From JAVVFH01 sp032250585 (lineage in GTDB: Bacteria; Pseudomonadota; Gammaproteobacteria; Xanthomonadales; SZUA-36), in assembly GCA_032250585.1 (NCBI GenBank), contig JAVVFH010000061.1:1-15473 (forward strand): DNA of 15,473 nucleotides. Direction: 5' to 3'. A program made the translations under genes and the position numbers. Below are positions 1-6,971 of the stretch, piece by piece. The notes under the pieces were generated by a model. That model was given only the letters and a program-made list of their open reading frames with translations, ran no database searches and had not been told where the DNA came from. Every line of letters starts with the position of its first letter. Positions within the stretch are counted from its first letter, which is position 1.

Positions 1-239
1 ACATGGAAATCCACTTGAACCGCCGCATTGCGGAACGCCGCACCTACCCCGCCATCGATATCAATCGTTCCGGCACGCGCCGCGAAGAGTTGATGATCGG
101 CCAGGATCAGTTGCAGAAAGTCTGGATTCTACGCAAACTGCTGCACCCCATGGACGAAGCCCAGGCCATCGAATTCATGTTGGACAAGCTCAAATCCACC
201 AAGACCAATGCCGAATTCTTCAATTTCATGAAGCGCTAG
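1..239 (+). CDS. rho: Transcription termination factor Rho, C-terminal fragment (5' end outside window)
   Basis: These are the last 78 residues plus one partial codon of Rho, the hexameric RNA-dependent ATPase helicase that ends transcription at Rho-dependent sites. The fragment aligns without gaps to the end of E. coli Rho. It keeps the NRSGTR motif, whose final Arg (fragment residue 26) corresponds to the E. coli arginine finger R366 that completes the neighbouring subunit's ATP site. The end, NFMKR, matches the usual MKR(S) terminus. The Met at base 3 is internal (it follows the family's GTGN sequence), so it is not a start codon. The stop is TAG at 237-239. The gene converges on prpD, whose stop lies 37 bases further on. 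Family assignment is secure; only the N-terminal RNA-binding and P-loop parts are unseen. Confidence 0.97.
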   Translation, partial: MEIHLNRRIAERRTYPAIDINRSGTRREELMIGQDQLQKVWILRKLLHPMDEAQAIEFMLDKLKSTKTNAEFFNFMKR

Positions 240-249
240 GAACCAGTCA

Positions 250-285
250 GCCAGGCTTAAGGATCAGCAGACCCTGCTAACTGGC
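250..285. other. Nested inverted repeat between convergent rho and prpD
   Basis: GCCAG at 250-254 can pair with CTGGC at 281-285, enclosing a small AGCAG/CTGCT hairpin. It lies in the 37-base gap between the two stop codons and extends slightly into the prpD end. There is no T-run on either side, so this is not a canonical intrinsic terminator. It could be a 3' end stabiliser or chance. Confidence 0.25.
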
Positions 286-1731
286 CCTAACCCATTCATC
301 CACAAAATCCGTGACCGGCATGGATTCGAGCGCCTGCTGCTCCCGGCAGACGGATTCGATCTGTGCTGCCTGATCCGGACCGTAGAAATCCCCGACCGCC
401 TTTTCAAACTTGCTGACCAGAACCGGGATACCCTCCTCCCGCCGCCGGCGGTGACCGATCGGATAGCTGATCTCGACGCGGTCCGTGCTGCTGCCGTCAT
501 TGAAGAAAACCTGCACTGCGTTGCCAATGCCGCGTTTTTCGGGGTCGAAGTAATCTGCGGTGAACGCGACGTTTTCCCGTACGTCCATTTTTGCACGCAG
601 CGTGTCGATGCGCGGATCAGCCGCCACTTCGTCACTGTAGCTGTCTGCCGTGAGTTCGCCGAAAATCAATGGCACGGCAACCATATACTGAATGCAGTGA
701 TCGCGGTCCGCGTAGTTGTCCAGTGGGCCTGTTTTGTCGATGATCCGGGCGCCAGCTTCCTGCGTCTCAATGGTCAGGCGCTCGATATCGTTCAGCCTGT
801 CCTTGACCATGGGATGTAGTTGCATCGCACATTCGACGGCGGTCTGAGCGTGAAACTCGGCCGGGTAAGCTATTTTGAACAGTACGTTTTCCATGACGTA
901 GCTGCCGTAACCCCGCTGGAACTGAAACTCCTGTCCTTTGAATAACACGTCGTAAAACCCCCAGACGTCGGCAGTCAACGCCGAGGGATAACCCATTTCA
1001 CCCCGCAGCACCATCAGCGCCAGCGTCACGGCCCGGCGACATGCGTCGCCCGCGGCCCAACTCTTGCGCGAACCGGTGTTGGGCGCGTGGCGGTAGGTGC
1101 GCAACGCGCCCCCGTCAATCCACGCATTGGACAGCGCGTCCGTCACCTGAGTCTGGCTGCCCCCCAGCAGCCGGGTAACGACGGCGGCAGACGCAACGCG
1201 CACCAGCAGCACGTGATCAAGGCCTACTTTGTTGAAGCTGTTTTCAAGGGCCAGCACGCCCTGTATCTCGTGTGCCTTGATCATGGCCGTCAACACGTCT
1301 TTCATGACCAGCGGGGCTTTGCCCTCGGCCAACCGGCGACGGGAAACATAATCTGCAACGGTCAGAATCGCTCCCAGATTGTCTGAGGGATGTCCCCACT
1401 CGGCTGCCAGCCAGGTATCGTTGAAATCGAGATAACGGATCAACACGCCCAGGTTGAACGCAGCCTGCGCCGGATCCAATTGATAAGCGGTGCCCGGCAC
1501 CCGGGCTCCACCCTGCATCTCCGCACCCGGAACCAGCGGCCCGAGCAACCGCTTGCAGCCAGCAAATTTCATCGCCAGCATGGAGCAGGCCAGACTGTCC
1601 ATCAGGCAGTAGCGAGCAGTCGCGTAAGCCTCGTTACTATCGATTTCGTAGTCGCAGACATAATCCGCGATATCCGTCAGCACCCGGTCGTAGTCAGGCC
1701 TTTTAGCTGCCTTGATTCCAACTTGAGACAT
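277..1731 (-). CDS. prpD: 2-methylcitrate dehydratase PrpD
   Basis: Cytoplasmic enzyme of the 2-methylcitrate cycle. It dehydrates 2-methylcitrate to 2-methyl-cis-aconitate without an iron-sulfur cluster (MmgE/PrpD family). The 484 residues match the 483 of E. coli PrpD nearly end to end. Highly conserved stretches include LDFNDTWLAAEWGHPSDN (about residues 101-118), ALENSFNKVGLDHVLLV, TYRHAPNTGSRKSWAAGDA and the C-terminal PIGHRRRREEGIP. The N-terminal helical domain and C-terminal lid domain are both complete. The ATG at 1731 gives the family's normal N-terminus, but the ribosome-binding site before it is poor (GGAAC-like). It is the last gene of the mdh-prpB-prpC-prpD direction, separated from prpC by 349 bases, so it may have its own promoter or depend on readthrough. 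No acnD or prpF is present; a housekeeping aconitase would have to rehydrate the product. Confidence 0.97.
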   Translation of the reverse strand: MSQVGIKAAKRPDYDRVLTDIADYVCDYEIDSNEAYATARYCLMDSLACSMLAMKFAGCKRLLGPLVPGAEMQGGARVPGTAYQLDPAQAAFNLGVLIRYLDFNDTWLAAEWGHPSDNLGAILTVADYVSRRRLAEGKAPLVMKDVLTAMIKAHEIQGVLALENSFNKVGLDHVLLVRVASAAVVTRLLGGSQTQVTDALSNAWIDGGALRTYRHAPNTGSRKSWAAGDACRRAVTLALMVLRGEMGYPSALTADVWGFYDVLFKGQEFQFQRGYGSYVMENVLFKIAYPAEFHAQTAVECAMQLHPMVKDRLNDIERLTIETQEAGARIIDKTGPLDNYADRDHCIQYMVAVPLIFGELTADSYSDEVAADPRIDTLRAKMDVRENVAFTADYFDPEKRGIGNAVQVFFNDGSSTDRVEISYPIGHRRRREEGIPVLVSKFEKAVGDFYGPDQAAQIESVCREQQALESMPVTDFVDEWVRAS

Positions 1732-2080
1732 GAGCTTGTTCCGTTCCAGTGGCAGGAAAACGTCGTAGTTTACTGAAGCGCCGTTATCATTGCCATGACG
1801 CCGCTTCCGTGCGCTAGATTCACTCGGATTGCAACGTGAGTGGAGTCCCGCCCGAACATGATATGTTCTTCGGCACCAGCAAAAATGGATCAGCTCGAAC
1901 GTGATCAGGAACAGCCGTGAGCATTGGGCATCACCATCCTGATGCTCATCGCGGTCAGGCTCGCCTGGGACGCGATCACGCGATAATCGTGCGGGATCTG
2001 GAGGGCTGTTTCCTGCGCGCTCCCACGCTTGCGCAAGCGAGGGTCAGCCTGCAAATTCAGGGAACGGCACCAGGCGGCGA
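1732..2080 (-). other. 349-nt structured spacer between prpC and prpD
   Basis: No credible gene lies here. In the operon transcript the spacer contains several inverted repeats. One is a perfect 14-bp palindrome CGCTTGCGCAAGCG at 2026-2039, flanked by CCC/GGG at 2022-2024 and 2041-2043. A second is a two-part hairpin at 1948-1976, with ATCGCG/CGCGAT outside and CAGG/CCTG inside a four-base loop. A third is a hairpin at 1928-1945, GCATCA/TGATGC with a six-base loop. Nearer prpD lie two operator-like dyads, at 1888-1906 (GATCA-N9-TGATC) and 1854-1868. No hairpin is followed by a T-run. The spacer could set separate stability or expression of prpB/prpC and prpD, or be what remains where other strains carry acnD/prpF. 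Confidence 0.6.
1854..1868. promoter_or_regulatory. Operator-like dyad GAACAT-N3-ATGTTC
   Basis: Perfect 6-bp arms separated by three bases, about 122 bases upstream of the prpD start. The size and symmetry suit a dimeric helix-turn-helix regulator. I do not recognise the specific factor. The spacing (GAAC-N7-GTTC) differs from the Gram-positive LexA box (GAAC-N4-GTTC). Confidence 0.35.
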
Positions 2081-3214
2081 TTACCGCTTGTCGATCGCTA
2101 CGTAATCCCGGTCCGGCGGACCCACGTAATCGGCGCTCGGCCGGATAATGCGGTTATTTGCGCGCTGCTCGAAGCAGTGCGCACACCAACCAGTAACGCG
2201 GGACATCACGAAGATCGGGGTGAACAACTTGGTCGGGATTCCCATCAACTTGTAGGCGCTGGCGTGAAAGAAGTCGGCATTCGCGAACAGGTTCTTCTGC
2301 TCTTTCATCGTGCGTTCGACGGCTTCGGAAACCGCGTACAGCAACGTGTCGTTCCCGAGATCAGCCAGCTTACGGGACCAGCCCTTGATGATGGCGTTAC
2401 GCGGGTCGCGGCGGCGATAGACGGCATGGCCGAAACCCATGATCAACTCTTTGAGTTCCAGTTTACGCAGCACGTCGGCAACCGCTTCCTCCTCGGAACC
2501 GTACTGTTCGATCATTTCCATGGCGGCTTCGTTGGCGCCGCCATGCAAGGGACCGCGCAGCGAACCGATTGCGGCCGTGATGCAGGAATGCAGATCGCTG
2601 AGCGTAGAAGCGCACACGCGCGCCGTGAAGGTGGACGCGTTGAACTCGTGTTCGGCATAAAGAATGAGGGAAACGTCCATGACCCGGGCCTCGAGTTCAC
2701 CAGGCTTTTCGCCATGCAGCATATGCAAAAAATGAGCGCCGATGCCGTCGTCGTCGGTTTCAGTCTCAATCCGCACGCCGTCGTGACTGTAGCGGTACCA
2801 GTAAACAACAACCGCAGGAAACAGGGCCAGCATCCGGTCCGCCACGTCCTGCTGCCGCGTAAAATCTCCTTCCTGCTCGACGTTACCCAGGAACGAACAG
2901 CCCGTTCTCATCACGTCCATGGGATGCGCACTGGCGGGGATGCGCTCCAGCACTTCCCTGAGCGGTTGAGGCAATGCGCGCAGACCGTGCAGCTTCCTTT
3001 TCCAGGCATCCAATTCGGCCCGACTAGGCAACTGACCTTTCAGGATCAGATAGGCGACCTCGTAGAAAGTCGAATGTTCCGCCAGTTCTACAACATCATA
3101 ACCCCTGTAGCGCAGGCTGTTACCCTCCGCCCCGACGGTGCAAACAGCGGTTTCGCCGGCCGACTGGCCACGCAAGCCGTCGCCGCTGTTTTTCGTAACG
3201 GTTTCATCTGCCAT
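2081..3214 (-). CDS. prpC: 2-methylcitrate synthase PrpC
   Basis: Condenses propionyl-CoA with oxaloacetate to 2-methylcitrate, the entry step of the cycle, in the cytoplasm. The 377-residue protein is a short (type I-like) citrate synthase fold. The three catalytic residues are visible: His224 in LHGG, His263 in GFGHAVY and Asp314 in NADFF. The CoA/oxaloacetate motif RRRDPRN follows at 267-273. The N-terminal AGETAVCTV and YRGYDVVELAEHSTF fit the PrpC/citrate synthase subgroup. I prefer methylcitrate synthase over plain citrate synthase because the gene lies between prpB and prpD. The ATG at 3214 is well supported: a GAGGAG site overlaps the TGA of prpB and ends seven to eight bases before the start, so translation is probably coupled. 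The stop is followed within 40-60 bases by a strong hairpin. Confidence 0.95.
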   Translation of the reverse strand: MADETVTKNSGDGLRGQSAGETAVCTVGAEGNSLRYRGYDVVELAEHSTFYEVAYLILKGQLPSRAELDAWKRKLHGLRALPQPLREVLERIPASAHPMDVMRTGCSFLGNVEQEGDFTRQQDVADRMLALFPAVVVYWYRYSHDGVRIETETDDDGIGAHFLHMLHGEKPGELEARVMDVSLILYAEHEFNASTFTARVCASTLSDLHSCITAAIGSLRGPLHGGANEAAMEMIEQYGSEEEAVADVLRKLELKELIMGFGHAVYRRRDPRNAIIKGWSRKLADLGNDTLLYAVSEAVERTMKEQKNLFANADFFHASAYKLMGIPTKLFTPIFVMSRVTGWCAHCFEQRANNRIIRPSADYVGPPDRDYVAIDKR

Positions 3215-3224
3215 CGGTCACTCC

Positions 3225-4121
3225 TCAGTCTTCCGACTTGTCGCCTGAACCGGCAAACAAGTCGTCCAGTTTCTTCTCATATTCGTGATAATCCAGATAA
3301 TCATACAGTTCATCACGGGTCTGCATGATGTCGACCACGTTGCGCTGATGTCCATCTTCCAGCAAAGCCCTGTAAACCGATTCGGCGCCCCGGTTCATCG
3401 CCCGGTAGGCGCCGCAGCAATAGAGCACCATGTCGACACCAGCGTCGCCGAGTTCCTGCGTGGAAAACAGGGGGGTATGGCCGAACTCCGTGATATTGGC
3501 GAGCAGCGGAACACCCACCGCCCGCTTGAACTCGGCGTATTGAGACAACGATCTTATGGCTTCCGGAAACACCATGTCGGCACCCGCTTCGACGCAGGCT
3601 ACCGCGCGCTCGATGGCGCTTTCCATGCCCTCGACCGCCAGCGCGTCGGTTCTCGCCATGATGACGAACTCATCATCCGCGCGGGCGTCCACGGCGGCCC
3701 GGACCCGGTCTTCCATTTCCTGCTGTGAGACGACGGCTTTCCCCGGGCGGTGCCCGCATCGCTTGGACGCGACCTGGTCCTCGATGTGCATTCCGGCCGC
3801 GCCAGCTCGGATCAATGTGTGCACAGTTCGCGCAATATTGAAAGCGCCTCCGAAACCGGTATCGGCATCCACGAGCAAGGGCAAATCGCAGGCTTGCGTA
3901 ATCCGGTTGACGTCGGTCAGGACGTCCTCCAGTGAACTGATCCCCAGGTCCGGCAGGCCGAGCGAGTTGGCCGCCAGGCCGCCCCCGGAAAGGTAAATGG
4001 CCCGATGGCCGATCTTCTTCGCCATCCGGGCCGTGTAGGCATTGATGGTACCGACCACCTGTAGCGGTGCATGCTCAGCGACCGCCTGGCGAAATTTCGC
4101 TCCTGGCGCCAGACCGGCCAT
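3225..4121 (-). CDS. prpB: 2-methylisocitrate lyase PrpB
   Basis: Cleaves 2-methylisocitrate to pyruvate and succinate, the last step of the methylcitrate cycle. It belongs to the isocitrate lyase/PEP mutase superfamily. Diagnostic features are the KRCGH active-site loop at 120-124 (catalytic Cys122, corresponding to E. coli PrpB Cys123), LSGGG at 44-48, and the Mg-binding DADTGFG at 85-91. Other conserved segments are MHIEDQ and MARTDA. At 298 residues it has the normal PrpB length and lacks the long insertions of true isocitrate lyase. The start lies two bases after the TAA of mdh, with a GAGGA sequence inside the end of mdh, so the pair is almost certainly co-transcribed and translationally coupled. 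The stop overlaps the prpC ribosome-binding site. Confidence 0.96.
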   Translation of the reverse strand: MAGLAPGAKFRQAVAEHAPLQVVGTINAYTARMAKKIGHRAIYLSGGGLAANSLGLPDLGISSLEDVLTDVNRITQACDLPLLVDADTGFGGAFNIARTVHTLIRAGAAGMHIEDQVASKRCGHRPGKAVVSQQEMEDRVRAAVDARADDEFVIMARTDALAVEGMESAIERAVACVEAGADMVFPEAIRSLSQYAEFKRAVGVPLLANITEFGHTPLFSTQELGDAGVDMVLYCCGAYRAMNRGAESVYRALLEDGHQRNVVDIMQTRDELYDYLDYHEYEKKLDDLFAGSGDKSED

Positions 4122-4123
4122 GC

Positions 4124-5101
4124 TTACATCAGGTCCTCGACCGCGGCACGTTCCTCACGCAGTTCCGCCTCGGTAGCGCCCATCCGTTCGCGGCTGAAAT
4201 CATCTATATCCAGACCCTGAACGATTCGATAGTCGCCGTTTACACACACACAGGGATAGGAGTAGATGATCCCCTCGTCGATCCCGTAACTGCCATCGGC
4301 CGGAACAGCCATCGACACCCAGTCGCCTTCCGGTGTTCCCAGGGTCCAGCTGCGGATGTGATCGATCGCGGCCGAAGCGGCCGAGGCTGCACTGGACGCC
4401 CCGCGCGCCTTGATGATCGCCGCGCCGCGCTGCTGCACGTCGGGAATGAAGGTGTTCCGATACCAATCGCTGTCGACACGTTCACGGACGGGTGTGCCGT
4501 TGAGTTCCGCAAAGCGGATATCGGGATACTGGGTCGAGGAGTGATTGCCCCAAATCGCCATTTTCGAGAGTTTGGAATGATGCGTACCGAGCTTGTTCGC
4601 CAATTGCGCCAATGCTCGATTGTGGTCGAGTCGGGTCATTGCGGTGAAGTTGCGCGGATCCAGATCGGGCGCGGCGGCACTTGCGATCAGCGCGTTGGTG
4701 TTGGCCGGGTTACCAACCACCAGCACTTTGATGTCACGGCTTGCAACCTTGTTCATCGCCGCGCCCTGGGGGCCAAAAATTTTGCCGTTGGCGGACAGCA
4801 AGTCCTTGCGCTCCATTCCAGGGCCGCGCGGCTTGGCGCCGACGAGCAGACCGTAGTCGGCATCACGGAATGCTTCTTCCGCGTTATCCGTTGCGACGAT
4901 GTCGCTGAGCAGCGGGAAAGCCGCGTCCTGCAATTCCATCACCACGCCTTCGAGCGTGCCCATGGCAGGCGTGATTTCCAACAATTGCAGGATGACCGGT
5001 TGACCCGGGCCGAGCATGTCTCCGGCAGCAATCCGGAAACAGAGTTGATAGCCGATCTGGCCAGCGGCGCCGGTAATGGCGACTCGAACAGGAGGGTTCA
5101 T
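4124..5101 (-). CDS. mdh: Malate dehydrogenase (NAD-dependent, cytosolic-type)
   Basis: Interconverts malate and oxaloacetate with NAD. The 325 residues are the usual length for the cytosolic/type-2 MDH clade. The N-terminal Rossmann loop is GAAGQIG (11-17), with the acidic residue in LLEI (about 42) expected for NAD preference. Substrate-binding arginines lie at R92 and R98 (PRGPGMERKD) and R162, with N131 in GNPANTN. The catalytic pair is D159 (RLDHNR) and H187 (WGNHSSTQYPD). A clear AAGGAG precedes the ATG by about eight bases. As first gene of the unit it would supply the oxaloacetate PrpC consumes, closing the loop from the succinate that PrpB releases. A promoter candidate lies about 80 bases upstream. 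It may be the cell's only mdh, in which case expression cannot be purely propionate-induced. Confidence 0.96.
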   Translation of the reverse strand: MNPPVRVAITGAAGQIGYQLCFRIAAGDMLGPGQPVILQLLEITPAMGTLEGVVMELQDAAFPLLSDIVATDNAEEAFRDADYGLLVGAKPRGPGMERKDLLSANGKIFGPQGAAMNKVASRDIKVLVVGNPANTNALIASAAAPDLDPRNFTAMTRLDHNRALAQLANKLGTHHSKLSKMAIWGNHSSTQYPDIRFAELNGTPVRERVDSDWYRNTFIPDVQQRGAAIIKARGASSAASAASAAIDHIRSWTLGTPEGDWVSMAVPADGSYGIDEGIIYSYPCVCVNGDYRIVQGLDIDDFSRERMGATEAELREERAAVEDLM

Positions 5102-5277
5102 TTTTAAGGCTCCTTCAGATTGCGTCAGTATGGCAAAATACCGGGGCGGATCTATGAACAGAGCCGCCGCATAATCGTTCCATTGTAGCCGATAAGCTGC
5201 AGGGACTGCCCTTTGTAATCGTTAATAATCTAATTTTCCGGGGGTAATAATGAACTGTCATCGCGCGGCGAACTCCC
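5102..5277. promoter_or_regulatory. Divergent promoter region between mdh-prp operon and ggt-pdxB
   Basis: 176 bases separate the two divergent first genes. On the minus strand a good -10 hexamer, TACAAT (plus-strand 5182-5187), lies about 80 bases before mdh, with no convincing -35 at normal spacing. That pattern is common at activator-dependent promoters. The AT-rich block at 5213-5238 could carry the plus-strand promoter, but I cannot define its hexamers. No sigma-54 type GG-N10-GC element was recognised. Confidence 0.4.
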
Positions 5278-6966
5278 ATGCTGTTTCCATCGGTCCCGCG
5301 TGGCCGGGTCCTGACCACCATGGCCGCTGACCGGGTAAGCGGCGAAATTTTCGCGACGCGCTCCGCCGTGATCGCCTCGCAGGCGATGGCCGCCACCAGC
5401 CACCCCCTGGCGACCCAAATCGCGCTTGAAATCATGCGCCAGGGTGGCAACGCGATTGACGCGGCCATTGCCGCGAACGCGGCGCTCGGTCTGATGGAGC
5501 CCACCGGCAATGGCATCGGCGGCGACCTGTTCGCAATCGTCTGGGATGCAAAGTCCACTTCCTTATACGGCCTGAACGCCTCAGGCCGCTCTCCAAGATC
5601 GCTGACGCGCGACTGGTTCGAGAAAAATGGGCTCGGGTCCATACCGATGTATGGTCCCCTGCCGGTTTCCGTTCCCGGAGCGGTCGACGGCTGGTTCGAA
5701 CTGCACGGCCGCTTCGGCAAGCTACCGATGGCGGAAATCCTGGCGCCGGTCATAAGCTACGCGCGCGAAGGTCACCCGGTGCACGAGACAATTCAGCATG
5801 ACTGGGAACTCTGCGTAACCAATCTCTCCGCTTATCCGGGTTTCATCGAGCAGATGACCATCGACGGGCGCGCACCCGAAGTCGGTGAAGCATGGAAAAA
5901 TCCCAACTTGGCGAACACCCTCGAGCAGGTGGCGCGCGAGGGCCGCGACGCTTTTTACCGCGGAGACTTGGCCCACACGATCGGAGCATACATGCAGGAA
6001 AATAGCGGTTTCCTTGCTTACGAGGACCTGGCCGCCCATCAAAGCGAGTGGGTAGAGCCGGTGTCGGTGAAGTATCGCGGTTATGAACTCTGGGAATTAC
6101 CGCCCAACGGACAGGGAATCGCGGCCCTGCAGATGCTGAATATTCTGGAATTGCACGACGTATCGTCTATGGGGTTCGGCTCCGCAGACTACATTCACCT
6201 GTTCCTGGAGGCGAAGAAACTCACCTATGAAGATCGTGCCCGATTTTACGGGGATCCCGGGTTCGGGGATGTCCCCGTGGAGGAACTGCTGTCAAAGGAG
6301 TACGCGGCTCGACGCAACAAACTCATCGACATGGGCAAAGCGTCCGATAAATTCGCCCACGGGGACCCCCAGGTTCTGCACGAGGGCGACACCGTCTATC
6401 TGACCACGGCCGATAAAGACGGCAACATGGTGTCTCTGATACAAAGCAATTATTACGGCATGGGCTCCGGCATGACGCCGCCCGGGCTCGGTTTCGTCCT
6501 CCAGAATCGTGGTGCTCTGTTCAACCTAAGGGCGGATCACCCCAATACGTTCGAGCCAGGCAAGCGACCGTTTCACACAATCATCCCCGCCTTCATCACC
6601 AGGGAGGGAGAACCCTGGGTAAGCTTCGGACTCATGGGTGGGGGCATGCAACCGCAGGGCCACGTCCAGATCATGGTGAATCTGGTGGACTTCGACATGG
6701 GCCTGCAGGAAGCAGGCGACGCACCCCGCATCCATCATTCCGGCTCGAGCCAGCCGACGGGTAAAAACATGGAGGACAGTGGCACCGTCAACCTGGAAAC
6801 CGGATTCAATTACCGTGAGATTCGCGACTTGATGGCACGCGGTCACATAATCCAGTTTGCCCGGGGGCCCTACGGCGGTTACCAGGCGATCATGAAGGAC
6901 CTAAAACACGGTGCATATTTCGGTGCTTCCGAATCCCGCAAAGACGGGCAGGCCGCCGGGTACTGA
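5278..6966 (+). CDS. Gamma-glutamyltransferase family protein (YwrD-like, no signal peptide)
   Basis: N-terminal nucleophile hydrolase related to gamma-glutamyltranspeptidase, which cleaves the gamma-glutamyl bond of glutathione-like substrates. The 562 residues are a full-length precursor. The N-terminal half has ATSHPLAT and GNAIDAAIAANAALGLMEPTGNGIGGD, typical of the large subunit. The predicted autocleavage nucleophile is Thr372 in GDT-VYLTTADKDGNMVS, at the position of E. coli GGT Thr391. The small subunit carries NRGALFNL, GKRPFHTIIP and GLMGGGMQPQGH where classical GGT has the PGGSRI-type loop. TVYLT and the missing secretion signal suggest the cytoplasmic YwrD-like clade, so the true substrate is uncertain. 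The ATG at 5278 has no good ribosome-binding site. The in-frame ATG at 5320 (residue 15) would give an N-terminus closer to homologues. pdxB starts five bases after the stop. Confidence 0.88.
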   Translation: MLFPSVPRGRVLTTMAADRVSGEIFATRSAVIASQAMAATSHPLATQIALEIMRQGGNAIDAAIAANAALGLMEPTGNGIGGDLFAIVWDAKSTSLYGLNASGRSPRSLTRDWFEKNGLGSIPMYGPLPVSVPGAVDGWFELHGRFGKLPMAEILAPVISYAREGHPVHETIQHDWELCVTNLSAYPGFIEQMTIDGRAPEVGEAWKNPNLANTLEQVAREGRDAFYRGDLAHTIGAYMQENSGFLAYEDLAAHQSEWVEPVSVKYRGYELWELPPNGQGIAALQMLNILELHDVSSMGFGSADYIHLFLEAKKLTYEDRARFYGDPGFGDVPVEELLSKEYAARRNKLIDMGKASDKFAHGDPQVLHEGDTVYLTTADKDGNMVSLIQSNYYGMGSGMTPPGLGFVLQNRGALFNLRADHPNTFEPGKRPFHTIIPAFITREGEPWVSFGLMGGGMQPQGHVQIMVNLVDFDMGLQEAGDAPRIHHSGSSQPTGKNMEDSGTVNLETGFNYREIRDLMARGHIIQFARGPYGGYQAIMKDLKHGAYFGASESRKDGQAAGY

Positions 6967-6971
6967 GTCAC

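Noticed and set aside
1770..1859. 29-codon minus-strand frame just upstream of prpD
   Set aside because: A purine-rich sequence precedes its ATG, but the ATG lies within the GAACAT dyad and nothing else supports coding.
1854..1868. LexA (SOS) box reading of the GAACAT dyad
   Set aside because: The spacing is GAAC-N7-GTTC, not the N4 of Gram-positive LexA, and it does not match the E. coli CTGT-N8-ACAG box.
1917..2105. 62-codon plus-strand frame in the prpC-prpD gap
   Set aside because: It runs into the end of prpC on the opposite strand, has no ribosome-binding site and covers the palindromic hairpins.
2177..3328. Long plus-strand open frame (383 codons) antisense to prpC
   Set aside because: It lies almost entirely opposite prpC, which has all its catalytic motifs. 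The antisense protein is low in recognisable features and is explained by GC-rich codon bias.
4067..5107. 346-codon plus-strand frame antisense to mdh
   Set aside because: Shadow of the well-conserved mdh frame; no family resemblance, and it runs across the prpB/mdh junction.
5115..5753. 212-codon minus-strand frame covering the divergent promoter region and the ggt 5' end
   Set aside because: It would fill the mdh/ggt gap, but most of it is opposite conserved GGT sequence (GNAIDAAIAANAALG, GNGIGGD) and the product has no family features.
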